A stretch of 64,000 nucleotides of DNA from positions 1 through 64,000 of the forward strand of contig JACPJQ010000005.1 in NCBI GenBank assembly GCA_016187465.1. Direction: 5' to 3'. The stretch comes from Candidatus Woesearchaeota archaeon (GTDB lineage Archaea > Nanobdellota > Nanobdellia > Woesearchaeales > GW2011-AR4). A program made the position numbers and the translations under genes. Positions 7,497 to 14,905 of the stretch are shown here, one piece after another; the stretch's first letter is position 1, and each line of letters opens with the position of its first letter. Under the pieces are notes generated by a model. It was not told the DNA's origin. It saw only the letters and a program-made list of their open reading frames with translations, and did no database searches.

Positions 7497-7665
7497 TGCG
7501 GAGGACAGGATTCGAACCTGCGTAGGCACTAAGCCAATAGGTGTCTTTCAATCACAGCCAAAGGGCTCATCACACCTTTTCCACCGTGGTCAACCTAAGC
7601 TTGGACAGGCACAATAAAGGACTGTTTATGCCCTCTATCCCGTTTGACCGCTCCGGCACCTCCGC
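7497..7665 (-). tRNA. tRNA-Leu(UAG) with introns at 30/31 and 37/38
   Basis: Acceptor GCGGAGG (7665-7659) with CCTCCGC (7504-7498), discriminator A at 7497; T arm CAGG-TTCGAAT-CCTG; class II variable arm containing GGCTTAGTGCC. The anticodon stem is scattered: ATAG (7638-7635), then 34 nt, then GCTTAGG (7600-7594, anticodon TAG at 7597-7595), then 51 nt, then ACCTAT (7542-7537). Removing 7634-7601 and 7593-7543 gives stem ATAGG/CCTAT and loop CTTAGGA, the standard tRNA-Leu(UAG) loop, in an 84-nt mature tRNA. The first intron is at non-canonical position 30/31. Confidence 0.88.
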
Positions 7666-7676
7666 AAACTTTGTGA

Positions 7677-7710
7677 GCGGAGGTCACGAACAACGTGAGA
7701 TTGCCTCCGC
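7677..7710 (-). repeat. Hairpin upstream of tRNA-Leu that copies its acceptor stem
   Basis: On the minus strand GCGGAGG is followed by 20 nt containing TCACG-TTGTT-CGTGA and then CCTCCGC. The 7-bp outer stem is identical to the tRNA-Leu acceptor stem, and its CCTCCGC half could instead pair with the tRNA's own 5' GCGGAGG 11 nt downstream. Confidence 0.6.
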
Positions 7711-7783
7711 ATAAAGTCTTGATTGAGAACTTTGTTTAAAAAAGTTATTGTTTTATAATCTGCTAATTTAGAATTAATTTACC

Positions 7784-7957
7784 TTATCTTCTTTTCAGCT
7801 TTTTGTTCCACTTATAACCTCTTAACTTTCTGCTTTTCCCAAAGCCGCATGATGCGCATTTTCTCTTGTTGAGGTTCATGGTCCTTTTGCCGCAGCGCCT
7901 GCAGTATATCATATTCTTCTTGCCGGACTTTTCGCCCATTGATGGTGTTCCTTTCAT
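7784..7957 (-). CDS. rpl37e: Large-subunit ribosomal protein L37e
   Basis: 57 aa starting MKGTPSMGEKSGKKN, matching the KGTPSMGK opening of L37e; the ATG at 7957 is chosen over the internal ATG at 7939 for that reason. Zinc finger CRRCGKRT...CASCGFG (CxxC twice), then a basic tail GYKWNKKLKRR that contacts 23S rRNA. It sits directly downstream of the Sm-like gene, a classical archaeal gene pair. Confidence 0.95.
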   Translation of the reverse strand: MKGTPSMGEKSGKKNMIYCRRCGKRTMNLNKRKCASCGFGKSRKLRGYKWNKKLKRR

Positions 7958-7975
7958 TTAAACCACTTTAGAAGT

Positions 7976-8263
7976 CTATTCTGTTGATATTACTGTTATT
8001 GTATCTCCCCTTATGAAAATATTTCCAAGCTTTCTTTTCAGGTAACTTTCTGAAACTGTAGTTTCCTCTGTTGTATGTTCATCAGTTTTCTTTGTTATTT
8101 TTTTGAATTTTATTTCATGTTCCTCAACATCCTCAAGCACGACATTTATGTGAATGTCAAATGACTTGAGCTTGCCGATGTACTGCTTGTTATTCTTCAA
8201 TTCAACAAGTATTCTTTTGTCCCTTGACTTGTTTAACGCGTCTAATGGTCTTGCCTGTTCCAT
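7976..8263 (-). CDS. Sm-like archaeal protein (LSm/SmAP)
   Basis: 95 aa. Sm1 motif: RPLDALNKSRDKRILVELKN, NKQYIGKLKSFDIHINVVLED; Sm2 motif LGNIFIRGDTITVIS. A charged insertion (KKITKKTDEHTTEETTVSES) sits between them. SmAPs form heptameric rings that bind U-rich RNA. The pairing with rpl37e (18 bp apart) is conserved across many archaea and suggests co-expression. Confidence 0.94.
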   Translation of the reverse strand: MEQARPLDALNKSRDKRILVELKNNKQYIGKLKSFDIHINVVLEDVEEHEIKFKKITKKTDEHTTEETTVSESYLKRKLGNIFIRGDTITVISTE

Positions 8264-8346
8264 AAAGTAGATCTCCTTTAGATTAGAATAGCTGGAAGAA
8301 ATTTGGCTGCTTTATAAAGGTTTTGAAAAATATTAATTTTGGGTTG

Positions 8347-8441
8347 TATAGACAATTGCGTTGGTTTATTAGATTTGCACGCAATTGTCTATCTCGTAAA
8401 TTGCGGCTATTTATTTCAGTTAATTACTGCAATTTACGATA
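8347..8441. repeat. Twin-hairpin repeat, family A copy 1 (uninterrupted)
   Basis: Two adjacent inverted repeats: TAGACAATTGCGT...ACGCAATTGTCTA, then TCGTAAATTGC...GCAATTTACGA. A nearly identical copy in reverse orientation at 34212-34473 carries an inserted second element; a copy of only the second hairpin is at 54418-54467. Confidence 0.8.
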
Positions 8442-8448
8442 CAAATAA

Positions 8449-8874
8449 TTAATCATTTTTTTTCTTCGTCACTTCTTCAGGCACTTTGTATTCGTGCCAC
8501 GAGACTTGCTTATTTTGTATGGCTTCCCTTAATGTCTTTTCAACTTTTGACAGCTGGCTTTGGCCGCTTTTGACTTCGACAAAAACAATCTCGCCTATTT
8601 TCTTTTCATCCATCCCCTTGAATACTACGAAGTCAATCGGCTTGCCTATAAACCTTGCTTCTGTCGGATTGAATGGAAAATCTGGAAGGTAAGGGGCTAT
8701 CTGCTCGCTGAACTGGCCGCTTAGCACAGCCCTTGAGTGCTTGATTGCATCTTCCCTTATTTCCGGAATTTGCTCTTTTAACTGCTTTTTTGTGATGTGC
8801 CTGCCGATTAAATAACCCGTATACAATATCAAAAAAATCAATGCAGCAATTCCTATGATTTCAAAAAATGCCAT
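8449..8874 (-). CDS. Membrane-anchored endonuclease-like protein (Holliday-junction-resolvase-related)
   Basis: 141 aa. One N-terminal transmembrane helix (residues about 3-23) followed by a helical linker and a PD-(D/E)XK-like core: RFIGKPIDFVVFKGM, then IVFVEVKSGQSQLS, where Asp and E-x-K supply the metal site, then a helix. This is the layout of the COG4741 family, 'predicted secreted endonuclease distantly related to archaeal Holliday junction resolvase'. Biological role unproven. Confidence 0.82.
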   Translation of the reverse strand: MAFFEIIGIAALIFLILYTGYLIGRHITKKQLKEQIPEIREDAIKHSRAVLSGQFSEQIAPYLPDFPFNPTEARFIGKPIDFVVFKGMDEKKIGEIVFVEVKSGQSQLSKVEKTLREAIQNKQVSWHEYKVPEEVTKKKND

Positions 8875-8985
8875 GAAACAATCATTAACCTAACTGCAAT
8901 AAATAATTATCGGATAAATATGATTTTTCAAACTTTCAAACGAAAGATTTATAAATTTTACATAATAAAAGATTTGTGAGATGAA

Positions 8986-9351
8986 ATGAATTTAGTAGAA
9001 AGGTGCAAGGAAGGGGGAATGGAAGTGGGTGAATTTTTTGAATTTGCGGTATCTCAAAGACCAAGGAGAACTCATCTTCTAGATGTGGGTGATTATGTCG
9101 TGATTTCTAACCCTTTTAAAAAAGACCAAGTGGATATAGAAAGTATTGCTGGATTAGACTCTCTTGAAAAAGGAGATTTTATAACAGTTAAAGGAATAAC
9201 AGGTCCAATAAGTGGAAACGTTTTTATAAAAATGAATAAAGGGAAATCTCCTGAATATTTGCTTATTGAAGGAGATGGAGTAACTGGAGAAAATGGCTCA
9301 GTTTATGATTCTATGAAGGAATATTTAGTAAATAGGTTAAGTCAGAATTAA
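8986..9351 (+). CDS. Hypothetical protein, 121 aa
   Basis: Preceded by CGAAAGATTTATAAAT (8941-8956), a strong BRE/TATA. The ATG at 8981 leads to a stop after one codon, so 8986 is the start. The middle is beta-rich (LLDVGDYVVISNPF..., KGDFITVKGITGPISGN), suggesting a small barrel, ending in a short helix. No family recognised. Monocistronic. Confidence 0.6.
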   Translation: MNLVERCKEGGMEVGEFFEFAVSQRPRRTHLLDVGDYVVISNPFKKDQVDIESIAGLDSLEKGDFITVKGITGPISGNVFIKMNKGKSPEYLLIEGDGVTGENGSVYDSMKEYLVNRLSQN

Positions 9352-9423
9352 ACCTTTTTTGTTATCAATATTTCGAGCAAAGTTTTTCGAAACCTATTTA
9401 AACCATCAAAAAATCCTTTTACT

Positions 9424-9804
9424 ATGGCAATTTCGCAATCAAGGCCTAAGAGAAAAAGTTCTGGAGGAAGGTATATATCATACCGAAAGAAAAAGCAGTA
9501 TGAGCTGGGAAGAGAGCCTTCTTTCACGAAGCTCGGCAAGAAAAGAGTTCATATTATAAGAACAATGGGCGCCAACAGAAAGCTTAGAATGCTTAGCGCT
9601 GACACTGCCAATCTGTTTGACCCAAAAACAAAATCTTTCAAGCAAACCAAGATTAAGACAATCACCGACAATCCAGCCAACAGGCATTTTATCAGAAGGA
9701 ACATAATGACAAAAGGCTCTGTCATAGACACAGAATTGGGCAAGGCAAGGATAACCTCAAGGCCCGGACAGGACGGGGTTGTCAATGCTGTGCTGCTTTC
9801 TTGA
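9424..9804 (+). CDS. rps8e: Small-subunit ribosomal protein S8e
   Basis: 126 aa, the archaeal S8e length. Signature N terminus MAISQSRPKRKSSGGRY, then KRVHIIRTMGANRKLRMLS and the C-terminal RNIMTKGSVIDTELGKARITSRPGQDG. Located in the 30S subunit. The start ATG immediately precedes the conserved Q-S-R-x-x-K-x-T/S-G-G motif. Confidence 0.96.
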   Translation: MAISQSRPKRKSSGGRYISYRKKKQYELGREPSFTKLGKKRVHIIRTMGANRKLRMLSADTANLFDPKTKSFKQTKIKTITDNPANRHFIRRNIMTKGSVIDTELGKARITSRPGQDGVVNAVLLS

Positions 9805-9871
9805 TAGTTGTTACTTAATAATAGTTAAAAATAGAAAGGTTTATAAATGGCATTTCTAATTTGGTGAGACT

Positions 9872-10753
9872 ATGGTGGATTACCAATCTAGACTTAAAGG
9901 GATAGATGAAGCTCTTTTCTTTAGTCCTTTTTTTGCTGAAAGAGGAAACGAACTTTATGTAGATGCTGTTAAATGCACAAAAACCTTAAAACGCATAATT
10001 AAAAGTGAGGAGGGAAACAAAAGGGATAAATCACAATTAAGATTATTTCCAAATTCTTTAGGAATAATAAATAAAAGAATTGAGGACTATGGAGAACCTA
10101 AAACATCCAGAATAGAGGACCTAATTGCTGAAATTGAGCACAGAACATATTTTGCAGGTAAAGGGCATGTAGTTTTAAAAGAAGAGTTAGGTAAGGGTAA
10201 ATATGTTGCCTACCCGCATAATTTAGATCAGAAAAGGGCCATACCTATTCTTTTCTGCTTGGACACTTTATTGGATGGGTTTATTGAAAAAAAATCCGAT
10301 TCATATATGGAGGTTAGGAATTTTATTGATACTACAGTTGAATACGTACAAAGGAGAGGCGAACTTAAACCATTTCAAGACCAACGCGCTACTAAACCCA
10401 AAACAGATGTACTCAGGTCAGGACAGAATCTCCTAGATAAATATAAGACATTAATGGAGCGTGCCATGAAAAATCAATATGATTTTGAAAAGTACGTTCT
10501 TACGATTGCTTTAATTTCAACTTATGATAGTTTAACCCATGACCTAGGAAAAGACTCAGTGGAAAAATCTGTTGGAACTATAGAAGAAAAAAAACAGATA
10601 GACACCAAAGAAAAAATCAATAGATTTCCGAAATATTGGCATAACAATTATTATGCAATGAGATGGAGAACAAATAAGGGGCAGATGTGGAACTTAGTAA
10701 GACAAAACCCGCTTGTAACAATCCCGAATTCTCAACAATTACAAAATGGTTAA
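9872..10753 (+). CDS. Hypothetical protein, 293 aa
   Basis: Strong promoter AGAAAGGTTTATAAAT (9833-9848) about 30 nt before ATG. The protein is helix-rich and charged with no signal peptide or membrane span. Notable stretches: FFAERGNELYVDAVKCTKTLKRI, RIEDLIAEIEHRTYFAGKG, KNQYDFEKYVLTIALISTYD. A terminal segment (PKYWHNNYYAMRWRTNKGQMW) is rich in aromatic and basic residues. No recognised domain. Confidence 0.6.
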   Translation: MVDYQSRLKGIDEALFFSPFFAERGNELYVDAVKCTKTLKRIIKSEEGNKRDKSQLRLFPNSLGIINKRIEDYGEPKTSRIEDLIAEIEHRTYFAGKGHVVLKEELGKGKYVAYPHNLDQKRAIPILFCLDTLLDGFIEKKSDSYMEVRNFIDTTVEYVQRRGELKPFQDQRATKPKTDVLRSGQNLLDKYKTLMERAMKNQYDFEKYVLTIALISTYDSLTHDLGKDSVEKSVGTIEEKKQIDTKEKINRFPKYWHNNYYAMRWRTNKGQMWNLVRQNPLVTIPNSQQLQNG

Positions 10754-10832
10754 TCTTAATTTTTAAAATAGTGCCATTCCGATTTCTCAAAAACAAAAGC
10801 AATAAAAATATGATTCATATTTCTTTAGGGAT

Positions 10833-11537
10833 ATGAACAAAATACATGCAATTTATGATGTTTTATTTTCTAACTTCGGCCCTCAGCGCTGGTGGCCTGT
10901 AACCAAGGAAGGAAAGCTGCACCCCGAATACTCCGGCGGGCCAAGAAACGAAAAGCAGCAGCTGGAAGTGATTTTCGGCTCAATCCTGACGCAAAACACT
11001 TCCTGGAAAAATGTCGAAAAAGCGATTGCTGAATTAAACAAAAACAACCTGATTGACGTAAAAAAAATAATAAGAATAGAAAATAAAAAATTAGCTGGAA
11101 TAATCAAATCTTCAGGCTACTATAACCAGAAGGCAAAAAAGCTGAAAAACTTCTGTGGATTTTTATTAAAAAAGTATAATGGAGAGTTAAAGTCATTGTT
11201 TAAAAATAATATTGAAAAATTGAGGAGTGAGCTGTTATCCATAAACGGAATTGGGCCTGAAACTGCAGATTCTATCATATTATACGCCGCCAAGAAGCCG
11301 ATTTTTGTTATTGACGCTTATACCAGAAGGGTAATGCACAGGATTGGCTATAAACAGGACAAATACGACGAATTGCAAAAATTATTCATGTCAAGCCTTG
11401 AAAATAGCGAAAGGTTATTTAATGAGTGCCATGCATTATTGGTGGAGCTGGGCAAGGATATATGCGGGAAAGAGCCGTTATGCGGAATATGCCCAGTAAA
11501 CGGCTTTTGCAATTATTATAAGAATACAAAACTTTGA
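10833..11537 (+). CDS. Endonuclease III-related DNA glycosylase (COG2231/MagIII-like)
   Basis: 234 aa HhH-GPD protein. Helix-hairpin-helix LLSINGIGPETADSIILYA followed by catalytic Asp in FVIDAYTRRVMHRIG; C-terminal [4Fe-4S] loop CGKEPLCGICPVNGFC. The Lys used by bifunctional EndoIII is replaced (GPETAD), so it should be a monofunctional glycosylase, as in the MagIII 3-methyladenine glycosylase subfamily, which also has the opening LTQNTSWKNVEKAI. Removes damaged bases to start base excision repair. Co-transcribed with the next small gene (2-nt gap). Confidence 0.9.
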   Translation: MNKIHAIYDVLFSNFGPQRWWPVTKEGKLHPEYSGGPRNEKQQLEVIFGSILTQNTSWKNVEKAIAELNKNNLIDVKKIIRIENKKLAGIIKSSGYYNQKAKKLKNFCGFLLKKYNGELKSLFKNNIEKLRSELLSINGIGPETADSIILYAAKKPIFVIDAYTRRVMHRIGYKQDKYDELQKLFMSSLENSERLFNECHALLVELGKDICGKEPLCGICPVNGFCNYYKNTKL

Positions 11538-11539
11538 AA

Positions 11540-11695
11540 ATGGCGCTTTCACTCATAATAGGGGCTGTTGCAGTATACTTGGTGCTGATGTATTTCATAC
11601 ACAGGATGTTTGAAAAGTTCCTGATGATGATTCTGTTTTTGCTTTCAACTGTTTTCGTTGTGGCAGTGCTGTATTTTGTGCTTAAGGGTGCTTAA
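11540..11695 (+). CDS. Small membrane protein, 51 aa
   Basis: MALSLIIGAVAVYLVLMYFI..., short loop HRMFEKFLMM, second helix ending VLYFVLKGA. Two transmembrane helices. It begins 2 nt after the glycosylase stop codon, so it is read from the same mRNA. No family recognised. Confidence 0.65.
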   Translation: MALSLIIGAVAVYLVLMYFIHRMFEKFLMMILFLLSTVFVVAVLYFVLKGA

Positions 11696-11747
11696 TCCAA
11701 AATATTTATATATACTTCCTTCTAAATTTGCTTTGAGAGGTGAATAG

Positions 11748-12134
11748 ATGGGTTTCTTCGGCAAGCTGGCATTCTGGAAGAAGAGAGACGACTTGGACAA
11801 TCTGGGCAAGGACTTTGGCATTGACAAGGAACTGGGCTTGGAGATGGGTCAGGGCCCTTCGCCTGACTTGGGGATGGGGCTTGAGCCGCAGATGCAGCAG
11901 CCATATCAAAAGTATCCCTCATTCCAGCAGACTCAAAGCATTCAGCCATCTTTTCAGCAGCAGCCTTCTTTTAACTCAAGCGACGGATATATTGCCTCTA
12001 AAAACCTTGAGGTCATATCGAGCAAGCTTGACGCCTTGAGAGCATCTTTGGAAAGCATAAACCAAAGATTGGCCAACATCGAGGCGATTGCCAGAGGCGA
12101 GCAGGAAGATTCAAGAAGGAAGAGATATTATTGA
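11748..12134 (+). CDS. Hypothetical protein with Gln-rich linker and C-terminal coiled coil
   Basis: 128 aa. N-terminal amphipathic stretch MGFFGKLAFWKKRDDL, a low-complexity region rich in Gly, Met, Pro, Gln (residues about 30-75), then a predicted coiled coil (ISSKLDALRASLESINQRLANIEAI). The leader has a TATA (ATATTTATATATAC, 11701-11714) and a Shine-Dalgarno GAGGTGA about 7 nt before ATG. The architecture resembles small adaptor proteins common in DPANN genomes; function unknown. GC content is higher than in neighbours. Confidence 0.7.
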   Translation: MGFFGKLAFWKKRDDLDNLGKDFGIDKELGLEMGQGPSPDLGMGLEPQMQQPYQKYPSFQQTQSIQPSFQQQPSFNSSDGYIASKNLEVISSKLDALRASLESINQRLANIEAIARGEQEDSRRKRYY

Positions 12135-12169
12135 AAAGCTTTTTATATATTAATTTTAATTCTATTTTG

Positions 12170-12616
12170 ATGAGCAAAAAAAATGCCATTGTTTTTTCTA
12201 TAGCGTTATTGATTGTATTTTTAGACCAATTAACCAAAATTCTCATCAAGAAAAATTTTCAATTAAGCGAATCCATTCCGATAATAAAAAATATTCTTCA
12301 TTTGACTTATGTCACAAACACAGGCTCTGCTTTTGGGTTGTTTAAAGGGCTTAACTTATTTTTTATGCTTTTTTCAGTTATTGTGACTGTTGTCATTTTT
12401 TATTACCTCAAAAAAAAGATTAAAGAAAATGAAATATTATTGCAGCTTGCAGTAGGATTACTGCTTGGAGGCACATTGGGGAATTTTATTGACAGGCTCG
12501 CTTACGGACATGTAACAGATTTCATCGACTTCAGGGTCTGGCCTGTGTTCAACATCGCAGACAGCGCTGTTACAATAAGCGTTGTTTTATTGATTGTGTT
12601 GTTGTGGAGAAAATGA
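12170..12616 (+). CDS. lspA: Lipoprotein signal peptidase (signal peptidase II)
   Basis: 148 aa from ATG 12170, which follows a TATA (TTTTATATATT) by about 25 nt; a longer frame upstream is not needed. Four hydrophobic helices. Conserved LspA blocks: FLDQLTK, TNTGSAFGLF, catalytic Asp 108 in GNFIDRLAYG and Asp 131 in FNIADSAV. The family is an aspartic membrane protease that cleaves before the lipidated Cys of bacterial prolipoproteins; it is rare in archaea. A candidate substrate with a Tat-lipoprotein-like N terminus is encoded at 44610. Confidence 0.9.
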   Translation: MSKKNAIVFSIALLIVFLDQLTKILIKKNFQLSESIPIIKNILHLTYVTNTGSAFGLFKGLNLFFMLFSVIVTVVIFYYLKKKIKENEILLQLAVGLLLGGTLGNFIDRLAYGHVTDFIDFRVWPVFNIADSAVTISVVLLIVLLWRK

Positions 12617-12619
12617 TTA

Positions 12620-13084
12620 TCAAACTAACCGATGGGCATATTCAAATAAAAATTTGTCAATCTCCTTGCGATTAGAATCTACTTCGCTTGGTGTTCCGCT
12701 TACCGGAATATAATGGGTGTTTATTGTTTTGTGAAGTTCCCTAACTTTCTGGACAAGCACTTTATCATGGCTTATAACTGCAATCGCAGAGTGTTTTATA
12801 CCTTGTCCAACTAATCTGTCTACAAATTCTAATGTTAATGGTGGTATATCCAGATTATCTCTGAATGACGCAATCCTGCCGATTACGCATCCACTATAAT
12901 ATCCAGCATTTGTGTCAGCGAATCTAAGTGCCTGTTCATAATTATGCGCTTCATCAAAATGATTTTCATGTGGAGCCCAACCCAAAGCAGGCCTCATACT
13001 TCTCATATAGAAAGTCCTATCCTTATCATTATTTTCAAATACCAATATTTTATTTATCGTTATCTTGACATCACCCTCAAACAA
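12620..13084 (-). CDS. Receiver-like (CheY-fold) protein, 154 aa
   Basis: Starts with a strand and turn like a receiver domain (INKILVFENNDKDRTFYMRSM), contains HNYEQALRFADTN, then GCVIGRIASFRDN at the phospho-acceptor position, AVISHDKVLVQKVREL, and a C-terminal helix. The acceptor Asp is not obvious, so this may be a pseudo-receiver. No ATG fits; TTG at 13084 overlaps the upstream gene by 8 nt, suggesting coupled translation. Confidence 0.5.
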   Translation of the reverse strand: MFEGDVKITINKILVFENNDKDRTFYMRSMRPALGWAPHENHFDEAHNYEQALRFADTNAGYYSGCVIGRIASFRDNLDIPPLTLEFVDRLVGQGIKHSAIAVISHDKVLVQKVRELHKTINTHYIPVSGTPSEVDSNRKEIDKFLFEYAHRLV

Positions 13085-13712
13085 CGCACCTGTCGGCCTG
13101 AAAGCCTTTTATTTCAGCATCTTCTTTTGAATCAAACCATATTTGGTTTTCCTTGCTGACTCTTTTTGCCCAGTCGCATTTCGCAATATGAAACTTGTTG
13201 GACTTCCTGCTTGCAATAAACTTGCCCGGTATAAATGTTTTCTCTATATTCGGCTCTTCTTCGGACTTGATGCTGTCAGCAAGGGCATAATATCCCTTCT
13301 CATCTTCAAATTTTTCAATTCTGACTTCATCCGGATGGGAAATCATATTGAGCAAAGATATAACAAATCCCGCAATGGAGAACAGGATAGTCGCCAATAG
13401 CGCTGCTCCAAATTTTCCAGCCGTTAGCAGGATAAAAGAGGCATCAAGCAATAAGAAAAGCAGGGTTAAACTTAGCAATGCCCATCCGGATTTTTTATTG
13501 TTATAAGCCATGTACATTCCAAAAGCCAGGAGAAAAATGAATGCAAGCAAAAGGAAAAGTTCAGACACAAACATTAAGCCGCTTAAATCAAATACAGCAA
13601 AGATGAAGCCCATAACCGCAAAAAGCAAAACAAAATCCATTGCAAAGAAGCTTACGCTCGGTTTTCCCATCACAGGAAGATTTTTATTGAAATATTTAAA
13701 GATTTCTGTCAA
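13077..13712 (-). CDS. Polytopic membrane protein with C-terminal Ada-like zinc-binding motif
   Basis: 211 aa. Residues about 20-125 contain four or five transmembrane helices (FAMDFVLLFAVMGFIFAVFD and following). The C-terminal 50 residues read RKSNKFHIAKCDWAKRVSKE..., then FDSKEDAEIKGFQADRCVV, the spacing of the Ada/Me-phosphotriester zinc ribbon domain that also occurs in extracellular nucleases (S-x-x-x-H-x-x-x-C...C). The second CxxC is incomplete (C-V-V end). Likely co-transcribed with the receiver-like gene. Confidence 0.7.
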   Translation of the reverse strand: MTEIFKYFNKNLPVMGKPSVSFFAMDFVLLFAVMGFIFAVFDLSGLMFVSELFLLLAFIFLLAFGMYMAYNNKKSGWALLSLTLLFLLLDASFILLTAGKFGAALLATILFSIAGFVISLLNMISHPDEVRIEKFEDEKGYYALADSIKSEEEPNIEKTFIPGKFIASRKSNKFHIAKCDWAKRVSKENQIWFDSKEDAEIKGFQADRCVV

Positions 13713-13752
13713 AAACCGCTAAGGATGGATGTCAATTATTTTCAACTGTTAA

Positions 13753-14097
13753 TCAGAACTCATCCAGCGTGTCTATCTCCTTCAGGTAGCCCTTTTTTCT
13801 CAGAAAAAACACTTGTGTTGGAGTGTACTTGTATATAACATCGCCTTTTTCGTCCCCGCCGTATTCCCATGGCTCGACAATCACGATGTCAGATTCCCTG
13901 ACCCAAAGTTTTCTTGTCAGTCTGCCGGGTATTCTGCATATCCTTGTCTTTCCGTCAAGGCATCTGACGCGCATCCTGCTCCCGCCGAGTCTCTGCTCAA
14001 TTATTCCGAAAGTCTCTTTGCCTCTGGGAAGATGAATTCTTGAAATCTCCTGCTGAATCTTCTCCTGCTTTTGCTGCTCCTCTTTCTTCTTGCTCAT
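13753..14097 (-). CDS. eif1A: Translation initiation factor aIF1A
   Basis: 114 aa. OB-fold signature: LPRGKETFGIIEQRLGGSRMRVRCLDGKTRICRIPGRL, KLWVRESDIVIVEPWEY. Basic Lys/Gln-rich N-terminal tail and acidic C-terminal tail (IDTLDEF), as usual. Binds the 30S A site during start-codon selection. Confidence 0.96.
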   Translation of the reverse strand: MSKKKEEQQKQEKIQQEISRIHLPRGKETFGIIEQRLGGSRMRVRCLDGKTRICRIPGRLTRKLWVRESDIVIVEPWEYGGDEKGDVIYKYTPTQVFFLRKKGYLKEIDTLDEF

Positions 14098-14183
14098 CTG
14101 GTTTGTTTGAATAATGGTCGGTTTATATATGTTTCCATGATAAAAACCATATTTTTATATACAAAGAATAATTCACAAAAAAA

Positions 14184-14690
14184 ATGAAGCGCTTGAATCT
14201 TCCAAAGGAAAAAACATTCATAGGCCCGGCTTTGATTTGGAAAAGGATTGCGGCTTTTTTCATAGACCTTATGATAATTAATTTCTTTGTCCTGTTCCCT
14301 TTCAGAAAGCTGTTCCAGAACATAATTCCAAAAGACTACTCTTATTCAGAGGCTTACAGGCTTTTGAGCAGCAGCACGGATTACACCAGCTTCATAAGTT
14401 CTGTCTCTATTGTGATATCTGTCTTGATTATTTTATATTTTTTAATGCTGGAAAGCAAAATGTCGCAGTCCATAGGAAAATCTCTTATGAGGATTTATGT
14501 CGTAAGCGACAACAAAGTCCTAAAAAAGTGGCAGCTTCTGACTAGAAATATTGTTTTCATACCTCTGTTTCCATTTGTGCTGCTGTGGATTATTGATCCT
14601 TTATTCATGTTTTTTACTAAAACGAACCAAAGGCTGACTGAGGTGCTGAGCAAGACAAAAGTAGTTGAAAAGTACAGTTTTGGGCAATGA
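14184..14690 (+). CDS. RDD-family membrane protein
   Basis: 168 aa. The family-defining ...IWKRIAAFFIDLMIINFFV... with Arg and Asp-Asp-like spacing in helix 1, then a second helix SVSIVISVLIILYFLM, the conserved SQSIGKSLMRIYVV, and a final helix. RDD proteins are small polytopic membrane proteins; a few act in ion homeostasis, most are uncharacterised. TATA ATATTTTTATATAC (14148-14161) lies about 25 nt before ATG. The next two genes follow closely. Confidence 0.85.
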   Translation: MKRLNLPKEKTFIGPALIWKRIAAFFIDLMIINFFVLFPFRKLFQNIIPKDYSYSEAYRLLSSSTDYTSFISSVSIVISVLIILYFLMLESKMSQSIGKSLMRIYVVSDNKVLKKWQLLTRNIVFIPLFPFVLLWIIDPLFMFFTKTNQRLTEVLSKTKVVEKYSFGQ

Positions 14691-14707
14691 TTAGTTCGGT
14701 GGTGTGA

Positions 14708-14902
14708 ATGGCAACAGAGCAAAAAATATTTTTACTGAGGGTGGATGTATCCGCAAACAACATACAAACTACAATGAAGACGCAGAATGTGACCCCTCAG
14801 GAAGCAATTGGATTTTTGGAGATGGCAAAAGACCAGATACTTGACAATCTAAAGCAGGGCAGAAAAGACATATTCCAGGCTTTCAAGAAGGAAGGTGAAT
14901 GA
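14708..14902 (+). CDS. Small helical protein, 64 aa
   Basis: MATEQKIFLLRVDVSANNIQ, then TPQEAIGFLEMAKDQILDNL and a basic tail. Predicted strand plus two helices; no known domain. Encoded 17 nt after the RDD gene stop and 3 nt before sppA, so clearly part of that operon. Confidence 0.7.
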   Translation: MATEQKIFLLRVDVSANNIQTTMKTQNVTPQEAIGFLEMAKDQILDNLKQGRKDIFQAFKKEGE

Positions 14903-14905
14903 GAA

